This document shows, piece by piece, positions 18,053 to 26,658 of a stretch of 36,479 nucleotides of DNA. The stretch comes from Stenotrophomonas raiganjensis (SeqCode) (GTDB lineage Bacteria; Pseudomonadota; Gammaproteobacteria; Xanthomonadales; Xanthomonadaceae). How positions within the stretch are numbered: position 1 is the stretch's first letter; the number at the start of each line of letters is the position of its first letter. The stretch spans positions 1 to 36,479 of the forward strand of contig NZ_JAUTXR010000103.1 of NCBI RefSeq assembly GCF_030658505.1, read 5' to 3'. A model generated the notes under the pieces. It did not search any database. It was not told where the DNA came from and worked only from the letters and a program-made list of their open reading frames with translations. Made by a program: the position numbers and the translations under genes.

Positions 18053-18664
18053 ATGAAGCACCTTCCGATTGCCGGTCTTTTGCTGCTGTCGCTCACCGCC
18101 TGCAACCGCGCCGCCGAGGCACCAGCGCCAGCGGATGCCAGTTCCGTACCTGTCGCGGCGGCCCCTGTTGTGCCTGCGCCGACCGCGGACCCGGGCCCGG
18201 CACACCTGGACGGCTTCGCCGGCGCGAAGCTCGGCGCCGGCATCGCCGAGGTCCGCAGCGGATTCGCTGCACCGCTGCAGGGGTTGGGCAGCGACGCCAG
18301 CGGCAAACCACTGCCGGCGGACGACAGCAACGACGGCTGCTACTTCCTGCGGCCGCAGGATGCCGAGGATCCGCGCCTGATGATCGAAGGCCGCAAGCTG
18401 ATGCGCTATGACGTGCGCAGCGCCGCGATCACCGCACCGGGCGGCGGCAAGGTTGGCATGACCCTGGGCGAGCTGCAGGTACTGTATCCGGAGCGTGCTG
18501 ACGTCGGCCCTGACAAGTACGACGACAAAGCCCAGCACCTGCGCGTGCGCCCAGCGCAGGAGGGCGCTGCGGTCATCGACTTCGCGCTCGGCGCGGATGG
18601 CCGGGTCGGTGCGTGGCGGGTCGGGCAGACCCCGCAGGTCGATTATGCGGAAGGCTGCGGCTGA
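18053..18664 (+). CDS. Putative lipoprotein of unknown function
   Basis: 203 residues. Signal peptide with lipobox SLTAC (lipidated Cys17), an Ala/Pro linker (about 18-50), then a domain with DGFAGAKLGAGIAEVRSGF, a GCYFLRPQD stretch and GKVGMTLGELQVLYPER. The pattern of a repeated 'xxLGxxxAEVR / GMTLGELQ' element recalls small periplasmic proteins with BamE/SmpA-like or PepSY-like repeats, but I cannot assign it. GGAG lies eight bases before the ATG. Confidence 0.75.
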   Translation: MKHLPIAGLLLLSLTACNRAAEAPAPADASSVPVAAAPVVPAPTADPGPAHLDGFAGAKLGAGIAEVRSGFAAPLQGLGSDASGKPLPADDSNDGCYFLRPQDAEDPRLMIEGRKLMRYDVRSAAITAPGGGKVGMTLGELQVLYPERADVGPDKYDDKAQHLRVRPAQEGAAVIDFALGADGRVGAWRVGQTPQVDYAEGCG

Positions 18665-18703
18665 TCCTTGATCCACGGCCCAGCCACGAGCGTGGGGCCA
18701 GCG

Positions 18704-18709
18704 TAGAAT
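18704..18709 (+). promoter_or_regulatory. Candidate -10 box of the CaCA antiporter gene
   Basis: TAGAAT, 28 bases before the start codon, matches the sigma-70 -10 consensus at five of six positions, but no good -35 box is 16-18 bases upstream. Confidence 0.35.
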
Positions 18710-18737
18710 CGCGCCACGACCGCTGGGGGAGTGCTCG

Positions 18738-19697
18738 ATGATCGCTATTGCCATTGCCTGGTTCCTGCTTGGCCTGCTGTTGCTGGCACTGGGCGGGGAC
18801 TCCATCGTGAAAGCCGTGTCCGGCCTGGCCCAGCGCTTCGGCGCCAGCCCGTTCACGGCGGGCCTGCTGCTGCTCGGGGTGACCACCTCGTTGCCGGAAC
18901 TGGCGGTCAACGCACGCGCGCTGGCGCTCGGCCAGCCCGAGCTGGCGCTGGGCAATGCGGTGGGCAGCAGTATCGTCAACATTGGCCTGACCCTGGCGAT
19001 GGCGGCGATCGCTGCACCGCTGCTGCTGCGCGCGCGCCTGCAGGCTGTACTGTGGTGGTCGCTGCTGGCGGCTGGCCTGCTGCTGATCCTGTTCGGTCTC
19101 GATGGTCGCCTGGTGCAATGGGAAGGTGGCGTGCTGGTGGCCGGCTTCATCGTGATGCAGGTCGTGCTGCTGCACCGTGGTCGCAACGAGAGCGCCGAAG
19201 TGCAGGCAGCCATCGCCGAATCCGCACTGAGCCGTACCAGCCTGCCGTTGAATGTGCTGCGCGTGCTGGTCGCCGCGCTGACCCTGTACTGGGGCGCGCG
19301 CCTGGTGGTGGGCGCCGCAGCGGACTTCGGCGTAGCCCTGGGCTGGACGCCCCTGTTGGTCGGCCTGCTGCCGGTGGCAATCGGCACCGCATTGCCGGAG
19401 GTGGCCACGGCCATCGCCGCCGCGCGTCGCGGTCATGGCGACATGGTGCTGGGGCATGTGCTGGGCTCCAGCGTGGTCAACCTGCTGCTGGTGATCGGCG
19501 CGATGGCAGCGCTGCAACCGCTGGCGTTGCCGGCCTCCTTCGTACGCCTGGAACTGCCGGCGCTGCTGGCCTTCGCACTGGTGCTGTACCCCATGTTGCG
19601 TGGCGACCTGAAGATCAGCCGTGGCGAAGGCGGGATCCTGCTGGTCGCGTTCGCGGGCTGGTTCGTGCTGGAGCTGCTGCTGGTGGGCGCGGCATGA
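18738..19697 (+). CDS. Calcium/sodium antiporter (CaCA family, YrbG-like)
   Basis: 319 residues with about ten hydrophobic helices. The two inverted alpha-repeats that line the ion path are clear: GVTTSLPELAVNARAL with GNAVGSSIVNIGL (about 50-85) and IGTALPEVATAIAAAR with GHVLGSSVVNLLL (about 215-255). The acidic residues in SLPEL and ALPEV are the ion ligands. It is an inner membrane exchanger for Na+, K+ or Ca2+; the actual ions are not known. The next gene, mrpG, is convergent, and an inverted SMAG pair lies between. Confidence 0.92.
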   Translation: MIAIAIAWFLLGLLLLALGGDSIVKAVSGLAQRFGASPFTAGLLLLGVTTSLPELAVNARALALGQPELALGNAVGSSIVNIGLTLAMAAIAAPLLLRARLQAVLWWSLLAAGLLLILFGLDGRLVQWEGGVLVAGFIVMQVVLLHRGRNESAEVQAAIAESALSRTSLPLNVLRVLVAALTLYWGARLVVGAAADFGVALGWTPLLVGLLPVAIGTALPEVATAIAAARRGHGDMVLGHVLGSSVVNLLLVIGAMAALQPLALPASFVRLELPALLAFALVLYPMLRGDLKISRGEGGILLVAFAGWFVLELLLVGAA

Positions 19698-19698
19698 G

Positions 19699-19775
19699 GT
19701 AGTGCCGGCCGCTGGCCGGCAACTGCAGGGATTCCGTCGAAGGCAATGAGGTTGCCGGCCAGCAGCCGGCACTAC
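19699..19775. repeat. Inverted SMAG pair, one unit supplying the mrpG stop
   Basis: Unit one starts GTAGTGCCGGCC at 19699, one base after the antiporter stop. Unit two is reversed and ends GGCACTAC at 19775; on the minus strand its GTAG contains the TAG stop of mrpG. Confidence 0.88.
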
Positions 19776-20161
19776 CGGTTCTGCGTGGTTTCTTCTTCCC
19801 GCACCGGTTCCGGCGGCGGCAGCTGCTCTTCGGCGGCCGGTTCGTTGCCCGGCAGGCTGGGGCGGGTTTCCATCAGCAGCGACAGCGCAGCCTTGGCCAT
19901 CATGTGCGCGCTGATCGGCGCGGTGATGAACAGGAACACGGTGATCAGCAGCTCGCGTGGCTGCGGGTCCTGGCCGAGGAAGATGTGGTAGCACACCGAG
20001 CACACCAGCACGCAGCCCACTCCCAGCGTGCTGGCCTTGGTCGGTGCGTGCAGCCGCTTGAAGAAGGTGGACAGCTTCACCAGGCCCAGTGCACCGACCA
20101 GGATGAAGAAGCAGCCGAACAGCAGCAGGATCGACAGGCCGATCTGGATCGCGGTGATCAT
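19772..20161 (-). CDS. mrpG: Mrp cation/proton antiporter subunit G
   Basis: 129 residues. Three hydrophobic helices in the first ~90 residues, with the MnhG/PhaG pattern GALGLVKLSTFFKRLHAPTKASTLG and FLFITAPISAHMMAKAA. The C-terminal ~35 residues form a hydrophilic tail rich in Pro and Glu (PEPVREEE). The start overlaps the mrpF stop (ATGA). The TAG stop is part of a SMAG head. Last gene of the operon. Confidence 0.93.
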   Translation of the reverse strand: MITAIQIGLSILLLFGCFFILVGALGLVKLSTFFKRLHAPTKASTLGVGCVLVCSVCYHIFLGQDPQPRELLITVFLFITAPISAHMMAKAALSLLMETRPSLPGNEPAAEEQLPPPEPVREEETTQNR

Positions 20162-20442
20162 TCGACGATGTCCCGGCGCAGCACGAACTTGCTCAGCACT
20201 ACGGTACTGCCGAAACCGAGCATGGCGATGACCAGTGCGGCTTCGAAGTAGATCGCGGAGTTGAGGTACATGCCGAACAGCATCAGTTCGGCGATGGCGG
20301 TCACCGACAGGGTGTCCAGCGCGAGGATACGGTCGGGCACGGTCGGGCCGCGCAGCAGGCGCCAGGTGGCCAGCAGCATGGCCAGGCCGACCACGTGCAT
20401 GCACACCACCAGCGTGGTCTGGATGATCTGGAATCCAGTCAT
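20158..20442 (-). CDS. mrpF: Mrp cation/proton antiporter subunit F
   Basis: 94 residues, three membrane helices, with the MnhF/PhaF signature RLLRGPTVPDRILALDTL and LALVIAMLGF-type third helix (ALVIAMLGFGSTVVLSKF). Overlaps mrpE and mrpG by ATGA at both ends. A small essential part of the hetero-oligomeric antiporter. Confidence 0.93.
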   Translation of the reverse strand: MTGFQIIQTTLVVCMHVVGLAMLLATWRLLRGPTVPDRILALDTLSVTAIAELMLFGMYLNSAIYFEAALVIAMLGFGSTVVLSKFVLRRDIVE

Positions 20443-20945
20443 GGGAAGATCTCCATCAACGGGGCTTCATAACGTCGCTTGATCGTGTCGATCAGCTCCT
20501 GCGGATCCTCCAGGTGCAGCACGTGCACCAGCAGGAACCTGCGGTCGTCGCTGAGCGCGGCCGAGACCGTGCCGGGGGTCAGCGTGATCATGCTGGTCAG
20601 CGCGGCGATGCCGTGGATGTTGGCGATGTCCAGCGGCAGCCAGATGAAGCCCGGGTGGATGTTCTTCTCCGGGCCCAGCACCTGGATGGCGACGCGGATG
20701 TTGGACATCAGGATGTCCCACAGGGTGACGCACAGCAGCTTGGGCAGTGGGCGCAGGGTGCCGATGCGGGCGAATTCGCGGTCCAGGCGCGCGGCGAACA
20801 GCGGCACCACGACGCCCAGCACCAGCCCCAGCACGATCTGGCCGAGGGTGAAGCTGTCGGACATCAGCAGCCAGAACGCCACCACCATGACGCTGAGCAT
20901 CGGTGAGGGAATGATGCGGCGGAACAGGGAACGCTGGGCGGTCAT
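20439..20945 (-). CDS. mrpE: Mrp cation/proton antiporter subunit E
   Basis: 168 residues: two N-terminal hydrophobic helices and a cytosolic domain. The pattern LWDILMSNIRVAIQVLGPEKNIHPGFIWLPLDI followed by TSMITLTPGTVSAAL is the MnhE/PhaE hallmark. Start and stop overlap the neighbours by four bases. Confidence 0.94.
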   Translation of the reverse strand: MTAQRSLFRRIIPSPMLSVMVVAFWLLMSDSFTLGQIVLGLVLGVVVPLFAARLDREFARIGTLRPLPKLLCVTLWDILMSNIRVAIQVLGPEKNIHPGFIWLPLDIANIHGIAALTSMITLTPGTVSAALSDDRRFLLVHVLHLEDPQELIDTIKRRYEAPLMEIFP

Positions 20946-22477
20946 GGCTGGCGGATCTCCGGCGTGGTCGCGCGCAGTTGCTGCACGTACTCACTGGGTT
21001 GCAGCAGCTGTGCGGCGGTGGCGTCGGTGTAGCGCATCAGCGGGGCCGCGGCCACGGTCATGCCGATGCCGTAGCCCAGCAGGATGCAGGCGGCGTACAG
21101 CTCGACCCGGCGCAGGCGAGCCTTGCGCGGCTTCGGTGCATCAGGGTCGACCGGCGGCACGCGCCAGAACAGGCGGATGCCGCCGCGGGTCAGGCCCATG
21201 ATCACCAGGAGGCTGCTGACCAGCACGGCGGTCCACACCGGGCCGGTGTACTGCGCCGGCATGCCGGCCAGCAGCGCGGCCTTGGCCAGGAACCCGGAGA
21301 GCGGCGGCAGGCCGGCCACCGATACCGCACCGATCAGGAACAGCACCGCCGGTGTTTCCTTGCCCGGCATCGGCGCGACCACTTCCTTGCGGTCGCTGGC
21401 GCCACCACGGCGGCGACGGATCAGATCGGCGATGAGGAACAGCGCAGCGGCCACGAAGCTGCTGTGCGGCAGGTAGTACAGGCCGGCCGAGAGCACGCGG
21501 GGGGTACCGACCGAGAAGGCGATGAACAGCGTGGCCGCCGAGACGATCACCAGGTACGAGATCAGCACGCGCAGGCGGGTCGCGGCGAGGGCACCAAGGC
21601 CGCCCAGCACCAGTGTCGCCACGCCGGCCCACAGCAGCCAGTCGCGGCCATAGACGGCCATCGCGCCGGCGTCCTCGCCGAACCACAGCATCTGGATGCG
21701 CAGCACCGAATACAGGCCGACCTTGGTCATGATCGCGAACAGCGCGGCCACGGCCGCCGGTGCACGCGAATAGGCTTCCGGCAGCCACAGGTACAGCGGC
21801 ATCAGCGCAGCCTTTGCGCAGAACACCAGCAGCAACAGCCCCATCGTCGCCTTCACCAGGGTCAGCTGTGCCGGCGGCACCTCGGCGATGCGCTGCGACA
21901 GCTCGGCCATGTTCAGCGAGCCCAGCGAGGCGTACAGCAGGCCCAGCGCGATCAGGAACAGGGTCGAGGCGGTGACGTTGAACACCACGTAATGCAGGCC
22001 GATGCGCATGCGCAGGCCACGGCCACCGCTGAGCAGCAGGCCATAGGAGGCGATCAGCATCACCTCGAAGAACACGAACAGGTTGAAGATGTCGCCGGTC
22101 AGGAATGCGCCATTCAGGCCCACCAGCTGGAACTGGAACAGTGCATGGAAGTGCGGCGCGCGGCGGTCCCAGCCCGAGCAGGCATGCAGCAGGCAGGGAA
22201 TGGCCAGCAGCAGGGTGGTCAGCAGCATCCACGCCGACAGCCGGTCGGCCACCAGCGCGATGCCCAGCCGTGATGGCCAGTCGCCGAGCAGGTAGACGTT
22301 GATCTCGCCGCTGGCGGTGGTGGCGAACAGCAGCCCTACCGCCAGTGCCAGCGCCGACAGCGAGGTCCAGGCCACCGCGCGCTGCACCCTGGGGCCGTAG
22401 CGACGGTGTTCGACGAACAGCGACAGCGCGGCGCCGAGCAGGGGAATCAGGATCGGCAGGATCACCAGATGGTTCAT
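20942..22477 (-). CDS. mrpD: Mrp cation/proton antiporter subunit D
   Basis: 511 residues, about 14 membrane helices, of the proton-conducting antiporter family shared with complex I NuoL/M/N. Visible: FQLVGLNGAFLTGDIFNLFVFFEVMLIASYGLL (with the conserved Glu), KATMGLLLLVFCAKAALMPLYLWLPEAYSRAP and LPPLSGFLAKAALL. It probably forms one proton channel of the complex. Overlaps mrpC and mrpE by ATGA. Confidence 0.95.
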   Translation of the reverse strand: MNHLVILPILIPLLGAALSLFVEHRRYGPRVQRAVAWTSLSALALAVGLLFATTASGEINVYLLGDWPSRLGIALVADRLSAWMLLTTLLLAIPCLLHACSGWDRRAPHFHALFQFQLVGLNGAFLTGDIFNLFVFFEVMLIASYGLLLSGGRGLRMRIGLHYVVFNVTASTLFLIALGLLYASLGSLNMAELSQRIAEVPPAQLTLVKATMGLLLLVFCAKAALMPLYLWLPEAYSRAPAAVAALFAIMTKVGLYSVLRIQMLWFGEDAGAMAVYGRDWLLWAGVATLVLGGLGALAATRLRVLISYLVIVSAATLFIAFSVGTPRVLSAGLYYLPHSSFVAAALFLIADLIRRRRGGASDRKEVVAPMPGKETPAVLFLIGAVSVAGLPPLSGFLAKAALLAGMPAQYTGPVWTAVLVSSLLVIMGLTRGGIRLFWRVPPVDPDAPKPRKARLRRVELYAACILLGYGIGMTVAAAPLMRYTDATAAQLLQPSEYVQQLRATTPEIRQP

Positions 22478-22866
22478 GCGCGGTCCTCGCCCTGGCGCGG
22501 CGGCACGCGCTCATCCTGCAGGTCGTCGTCCGGTTCGTGGGCGTCCACATGGTCGCTGTGGTTGTCGCTGCGGCTGCGCATGGCCAGCACGATGCTGACT
22601 GCAGTCATCGCGAAGGCGATCACGATCGCGGTCAGCACCAGTGCCTGCGGCAGCGGGTCGGTGTAGTTGCCGAGATGGCTGTCCACGCCTTCCTGCAGCA
22701 CCGGTGCCTTGCCCAGCACCACGCGGCCACCGGCGAAGATCAGCAGGTTGGTGGCGTAGGACAGGAAGGTCATGCCGAGGATCACGTCGAAGCTGCGTGC
22801 GCGCAGCAGCAGGTAGACGCCAATGGCGGTCAGCACGCCGATCGCGGTGGCCAGGGCCAGTTCCAT
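22474..22866 (-). CDS. mrpC: Mrp cation/proton antiporter subunit C
   Basis: 130 residues, NuoK-like with three helices: VLTAIGVYLLLRARSFDVILGMTFLSYATNLLIF and DPLPQALVLTAIVIAFAMTAV. The C-terminal ~30 residues are a hydrophilic tail rich in Asp, Glu and His (SDNHSDHVDAHEPDDD). The start overlaps the mrpA stop by one base (TGATG). Confidence 0.94.
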   Translation of the reverse strand: MELALATAIGVLTAIGVYLLLRARSFDVILGMTFLSYATNLLIFAGGRVVLGKAPVLQEGVDSHLGNYTDPLPQALVLTAIVIAFAMTAVSIVLAMRSRSDNHSDHVDAHEPDDDLQDERVPPRQGEDRA

Positions 22867-25697
22867 CAGTGCATCTCCCCGGTACGGGCCGAACGGCGTT
22901 GCAGGTCGATCTCACCCTTGCGGGCGGTGCGGGTACGCGACGGCTTGATCGTGCCCATCATCGACAGCATCAGCATGGCGCCGCCGAACACCACCAGGTA
23001 GACGCCGATGTCGAAGCCGATGGCACTGGCCAGCGGCACGTCGCCGATCAGCGGCAGGTGCAGGTCGAGGTGCCCGCTGGTCAGGAACGGCACGCCGAAC
23101 AGCATCGAGGCACTGCCGCTGAGCAGGGCGATCAGCAGGCCCATGCCGATGCAGCGGATGTAGTCGAAGCCGAAGCGCGATTCCACCGACGCGGTGCCCT
23201 GGATCACGTACTGGATCAGCAGCGGTACCGCCAGCACCAGCCCGGCGATGAAGCCGCCGCCCGGCGCGTTGTGGCCGCGCAGGAACAGGAAGATCGACAC
23301 GGTCAGGGTCAACGGGAACATGATCTGCGCCAGGTCGGCCGGCACCGGCAGCTTGATCGGCGGGCCGGGCATGATCTGCTCCGGCGCCATCCGCGAGCGT
23401 CGCAGCAGCGCATGCACCACCAGCGCGGCGATGCCGAACACGGTGATCTCGCCGAAGGTATCGAAGCCACGGAAGTCGACCAGGATCACGTTGACCACGT
23501 TCTGGCCATACGCCTCGGGCAGGGCGCGGCCAAGCAGTTCGCCGGCCATGGTGTTCGGCGGCAGGGTCATCGCCGAATAGGCCAGCGCGCCCAGCCCTGC
23601 ACCGGCGAGGATCGCGATCACCGCGTCGCGGCGCTTGCGCCAGCGCGGCCGTTCCGGCCCGGACTGTGCGGGCAGGTAGTTCATGCCCAGCAGCATCAGC
23701 ACCAGGGTCACCATCTCTACCAGCAGCTGGGTCAGGGCCAGGTCGGGCGCGGACAGGAACACGAAGGTCAGCGCCACCATCAGGCCGACGCCGCCGACCA
23801 GCAGCACCGCCAACAGGCGCTGCTTGTAGACACGCAGGGTGGCCACCGCACAGGCCATCATCACCAGCCACAGCGCCCAGCCCAGCAGCGGAATCGGCTG
23901 CGGCGCGGTCCAGTTCGGCGAGGCCGGGTTGGCCACGAACGGCGCAGCGGCCACCACGATCGCCACCAGCACCAAGCCCAGCAGCATGCGCTGCAGGCTG
24001 CCGTTGGCGATGCCGTTGGTCAGGCGCATGGCCAGCGCGGAAAGGGCATCCAGCTGGGCATGGAACACATTGCGGCCGGTGGTGCGGGTTTCCACGCCGT
24101 GCAGGTTGATCAGCTTGCGCAGGCCGAAGTACAGCGCCACGCCGCCGATCACGCCGATCACGCTCATCGCCAGCGGCAGGTTGAAGCCGTGCCACACCGC
24201 CAGGCTGTACTCGGGCATGGCTGCACCGAGGATCGAGGCCGCAGCGGCATGCAGCACCGGCGCCACGGTCAGTGCCGGGGCGATGCCTACCGCCACGCAG
24301 ACCACCACCAGCAGCTCCACCGGCACCTTCATCCAGCGCGGTGGCTCGTGCGGCACGCGGTCCAGGTCGTGCGGGCCAGCGCCGAAGAAGGTGTCGTGCA
24401 CGAAGCGCAGGCTGTAGGCCACGCCGAACACCCCGGCCAGCAGCGCGGCGATCGACACCGCGGTGCGCATCGCGCCCGGGCCGCCACCGGCGGTCAGGGC
24501 CTCGGCAAACAGCATTTCCTTGGACAGGAAGCCGTTGAGCAGCGGGATGCCGGCCATCGCCAGCGAGGCGATGATCGCCAGCGCGCTGGTGAATGGCATC
24601 AGCTTCCTCAGGCCGCCCAGCTTGCGCATGTCACGGGTGCCGGTCTCGTGGTCGATGATGCCAGCGGCCATGAACAGCGAGGCCTTGAAGGTGGCGTGGT
24701 TGAGGATGTGGAACACGCCGGCCACTACCGCCATCGGCGTGGACAGGCCGAACAGCAGGGTGATCAGGCCCAGATGGGAAATGGTCGAGTAGGCCAGCAG
24801 GCCTTTCAGGTCGTGCTGGAAGATCGCGTTCCAGGCGCCGATCAACAGGGTCAATGCGCCGATGCCGCTGACCGTGTAGAAGAACAGGTCGCTGCCGGCC
24901 AGCGCCGGATGCAGTCGTGCCAGCAGGAACACACCGGCCTTCACCATGGTGGCCGAGTGCAGGTAGGCCGAGACCGGGGTCGGAGCTGCCATTGCGTGCG
25001 GCAGCCAGAAGTGGAACGGGAACTGCGCGCTCTTGGTGAAGATGCCGGCCAGCACCAGGAACAGGGCGTACGGATACAGCGCGCTGGCGCGGATCTGCTC
25101 GCCCGCGGCCAGGACCACGTCCAGGTCGAAGCTGCCGACGATGCGGCCGATCAGCAGCACGCCACCGAGCAGGGCCAGGCCGCCGCCGCCGGTGATCACC
25201 AGCGCCATGCGCGCGCCTTCGCGGGCGTCCTGGCGGTGCGACCAGAAGCCGATCAGCAGGAACGAGCTGATGCTGGTCATCTCCCAGAAGATCATCAGCA
25301 ACAGCAGGTTACCCGACAGCACCATGCCCAGCATGGCGCCCATGAACAACAGCAGGTAGCAGTAGAAGCGGTGGGCGTTGTCCTGCTGGCTCAGGTAGTA
25401 GCGCGCATACAGCACCACCAGCGCGCCGATGCCCAGTACCAGCCCGGCGAACATCCAGGCCAGGCCGTCCAGGCGCAGGGTGAAGTCCAGGCCGATCTGC
25501 GGCAGCCAGGGCACCAGGGTGCGCACCAGCTGGCCATCGAGCACGGACGGGGTCAGCCAGCCGAGGATGGCCAGCCCGCCCAACGGCGCCAGCGCCGCCA
25601 GCCAGGCAGCAGTCGAGCGCGAACTACGGGGGAAGGCCGCAACAGCCGCTGCCATCAGGAACGGCAGGGCCAGCAGCAGGGGCAGGCTGGGGAGCAT
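22866..25697 (-). CDS. mrpA: Mrp cation/proton antiporter subunit A fused to subunit B
   Basis: 943 residues. The first ~500 are the NuoL-like domain (MTSISSFLLIGFWSHRQDAREGA, TKSAQFPFHFWLPHAMAAPTPVSAYLHSATMVKAGVFLLARL). Further helices with a DUF4040-type segment follow (FLSAPDLALTQLLVEMVTLVLMLL). The last ~150 form an MnhB domain (IMFPLTLTVSIFLFLRGHNAPGGGFIAGLV). The A-B fusion gives a six-gene operon, the Pha/group-2 arrangement seen in other Gram-negatives. It likely exchanges Na+ or K+ for protons; the cation is unproven. The ATG lacks a clear ribosome site. First gene of the operon. Confidence 0.95.
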   Translation of the reverse strand: MLPSLPLLLALPFLMAAAVAAFPRSSRSTAAWLAALAPLGGLAILGWLTPSVLDGQLVRTLVPWLPQIGLDFTLRLDGLAWMFAGLVLGIGALVVLYARYYLSQQDNAHRFYCYLLLFMGAMLGMVLSGNLLLLMIFWEMTSISSFLLIGFWSHRQDAREGARMALVITGGGGLALLGGVLLIGRIVGSFDLDVVLAAGEQIRASALYPYALFLVLAGIFTKSAQFPFHFWLPHAMAAPTPVSAYLHSATMVKAGVFLLARLHPALAGSDLFFYTVSGIGALTLLIGAWNAIFQHDLKGLLAYSTISHLGLITLLFGLSTPMAVVAGVFHILNHATFKASLFMAAGIIDHETGTRDMRKLGGLRKLMPFTSALAIIASLAMAGIPLLNGFLSKEMLFAEALTAGGGPGAMRTAVSIAALLAGVFGVAYSLRFVHDTFFGAGPHDLDRVPHEPPRWMKVPVELLVVVCVAVGIAPALTVAPVLHAAAASILGAAMPEYSLAVWHGFNLPLAMSVIGVIGGVALYFGLRKLINLHGVETRTTGRNVFHAQLDALSALAMRLTNGIANGSLQRMLLGLVLVAIVVAAAPFVANPASPNWTAPQPIPLLGWALWLVMMACAVATLRVYKQRLLAVLLVGGVGLMVALTFVFLSAPDLALTQLLVEMVTLVLMLLGMNYLPAQSGPERPRWRKRRDAVIAILAGAGLGALAYSAMTLPPNTMAGELLGRALPEAYGQNVVNVILVDFRGFDTFGEITVFGIAALVVHALLRRSRMAPEQIMPGPPIKLPVPADLAQIMFPLTLTVSIFLFLRGHNAPGGGFIAGLVLAVPLLIQYVIQGTASVESRFGFDYIRCIGMGLLIALLSGSASMLFGVPFLTSGHLDLHLPLIGDVPLASAIGFDIGVYLVVFGGAMLMLSMMGTIKPSRTRTARKGEIDLQRRSARTGEMH

Positions 25698-26029
25698 GCA
25701 GGGAATCCATGATTCACGAGCAGGTCAGGGAGGATAACAGGCTGCGAAATGTCGCCGAAACCCATCGAACAGCGATCAATTGCATGTAACGTCCGCTGAT
25801 TCATTTTTTCTGCGGCGCAACATCGCGTTCCTGCGTCACCCCCCGGTTGCCCTCGGGGGACACCCTACGCCCACGCAGGGAGACCGCAGGCCCTGTCGCA
25901 CAGGGGCTGCCGTCGGCGGGCGGGGCGTGGGGAGCGGGTCACCGGCGCAGGCTGGCAGGGCCGCCGTGGACTGCGGGTGACGGAATCCGCCCGTTCAGGA
26001 AACGACCGGCACCATCGCCTGCGGATGGG
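25698..26029. other. 332-bp gap with a GC-rich, highly structured block upstream of mrpA
   Basis: No gene. Between about 25826 and 25985 several helices follow one another: CCTGCGT (25830-25836) with ACGCAGG (25873-25879), enclosing a CCCCCG/CGGGGG hairpin; GCAGGCCCTGT/ACAGGGGCTGC (25886-25910) with one mismatch; and GGTCACC (25937-25943) with GGTGAC (25976-25981). This could be a 5' leader of mrpA (minus) or a free RNA. The block matches no riboswitch that I recognise, and no U-rich terminator follows on either strand. Confidence 0.4.
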
Positions 26030-26515
26030 TCAGTAGCGCCAGTCGAGCTTGCGGTAGAGCTTGGCCATCACCCAGGCCGGGCCGATCAGCAGGTAGGTCA
26101 GGTCGGTCAGGAAGCTGGGCTTGCGGCCCTCGAACGTGTGGCCGATGAACTGCGCGATCCAGGCCACCACGAACACGCCCACCGCCAACCAACGCAGGGC
26201 GTGCAGGCCGATCTCGGCCTCCAGCAGCCTGCACAGGCAACCGAATACGAAGAACTGGATGAGCATGCCGATGCCCAGCGGGCGCGACAGCTTGTTGTAG
26301 AAGCACCAGGCGCTGAACATCGCGAACGCCGACCAGATGCCGTACTGGAACCAGGTGATCAGTGGCGGCAGGCACCACAGCAGGGCCACCACCGACCACA
26401 GGATCGCCGGAACCGCCACCACGTGGATGCGCTGGTTGATCACATTGCGGTGGTCGTCGGAGTAGCTGGCGAAGTAGCGGTCGATCGGCCGCGCAAGCTC
26501 GGTGGTGGTCTGCAT
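26030..26515 (-). CDS. Mpo1-like (DUF962, YGL010w-type) membrane protein
   Basis: 161 residues from the ATG at 26515; a longer in-frame start upstream lies toward the SMAG repeat and is less likely. The N-terminal pattern DRYFASYSDDHRNVINQRIHVVAVP, then membrane helices, and AWIAQFIGHTFEGRKPSFLTDLTYLLIGP are the DUF962/Mpo1 hallmarks. The conserved His residues could bind iron: in yeast the relative Mpo1 oxidises 2-hydroxy fatty acids. A lipid-oxidising role here is inference. Confidence 0.9.
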   Translation of the reverse strand: MQTTTELARPIDRYFASYSDDHRNVINQRIHVVAVPAILWSVVALLWCLPPLITWFQYGIWSAFAMFSAWCFYNKLSRPLGIGMLIQFFVFGCLCRLLEAEIGLHALRWLAVGVFVVAWIAQFIGHTFEGRKPSFLTDLTYLLIGPAWVMAKLYRKLDWRY

Positions 26516-26539
26516 GCTGCGTCGCTTCCTCGGACAACG

Positions 26540-26613
26540 GTAGTGCCGGCCGCAGGCCGGCAATCCAGAGCATAGCCGAGTTCGCGAGGTTGCCGGCCAG
26601 CGGCCGGCACTAC
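26540..26613. repeat. Inverted pair of SMAG palindromes
   Basis: Unit one (26540-26562) starts GTAGTGCCGGCCGC. Unit two (26591-26613) is reversed and ends GGCCGGCACTAC. They lie between the purC stop and the Mpo1-like gene, both read on the minus strand, and are nearly the same as the pair at 19699-19775. Confidence 0.88.
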
Positions 26614-26658
26614 CTTTTCAGGACGCCCCCTGCCGTTCCGGCCGGGGGCGCAGGCGGA

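Noticed and set aside
22641..25712. A 1023-codon open frame on the plus strand opposite mrpA
   Set aside because: It is rich in Gln, His and Arg with no recognisable domain, and lies opposite a gene with clear family motifs. Long antisense frames are common at this GC content.
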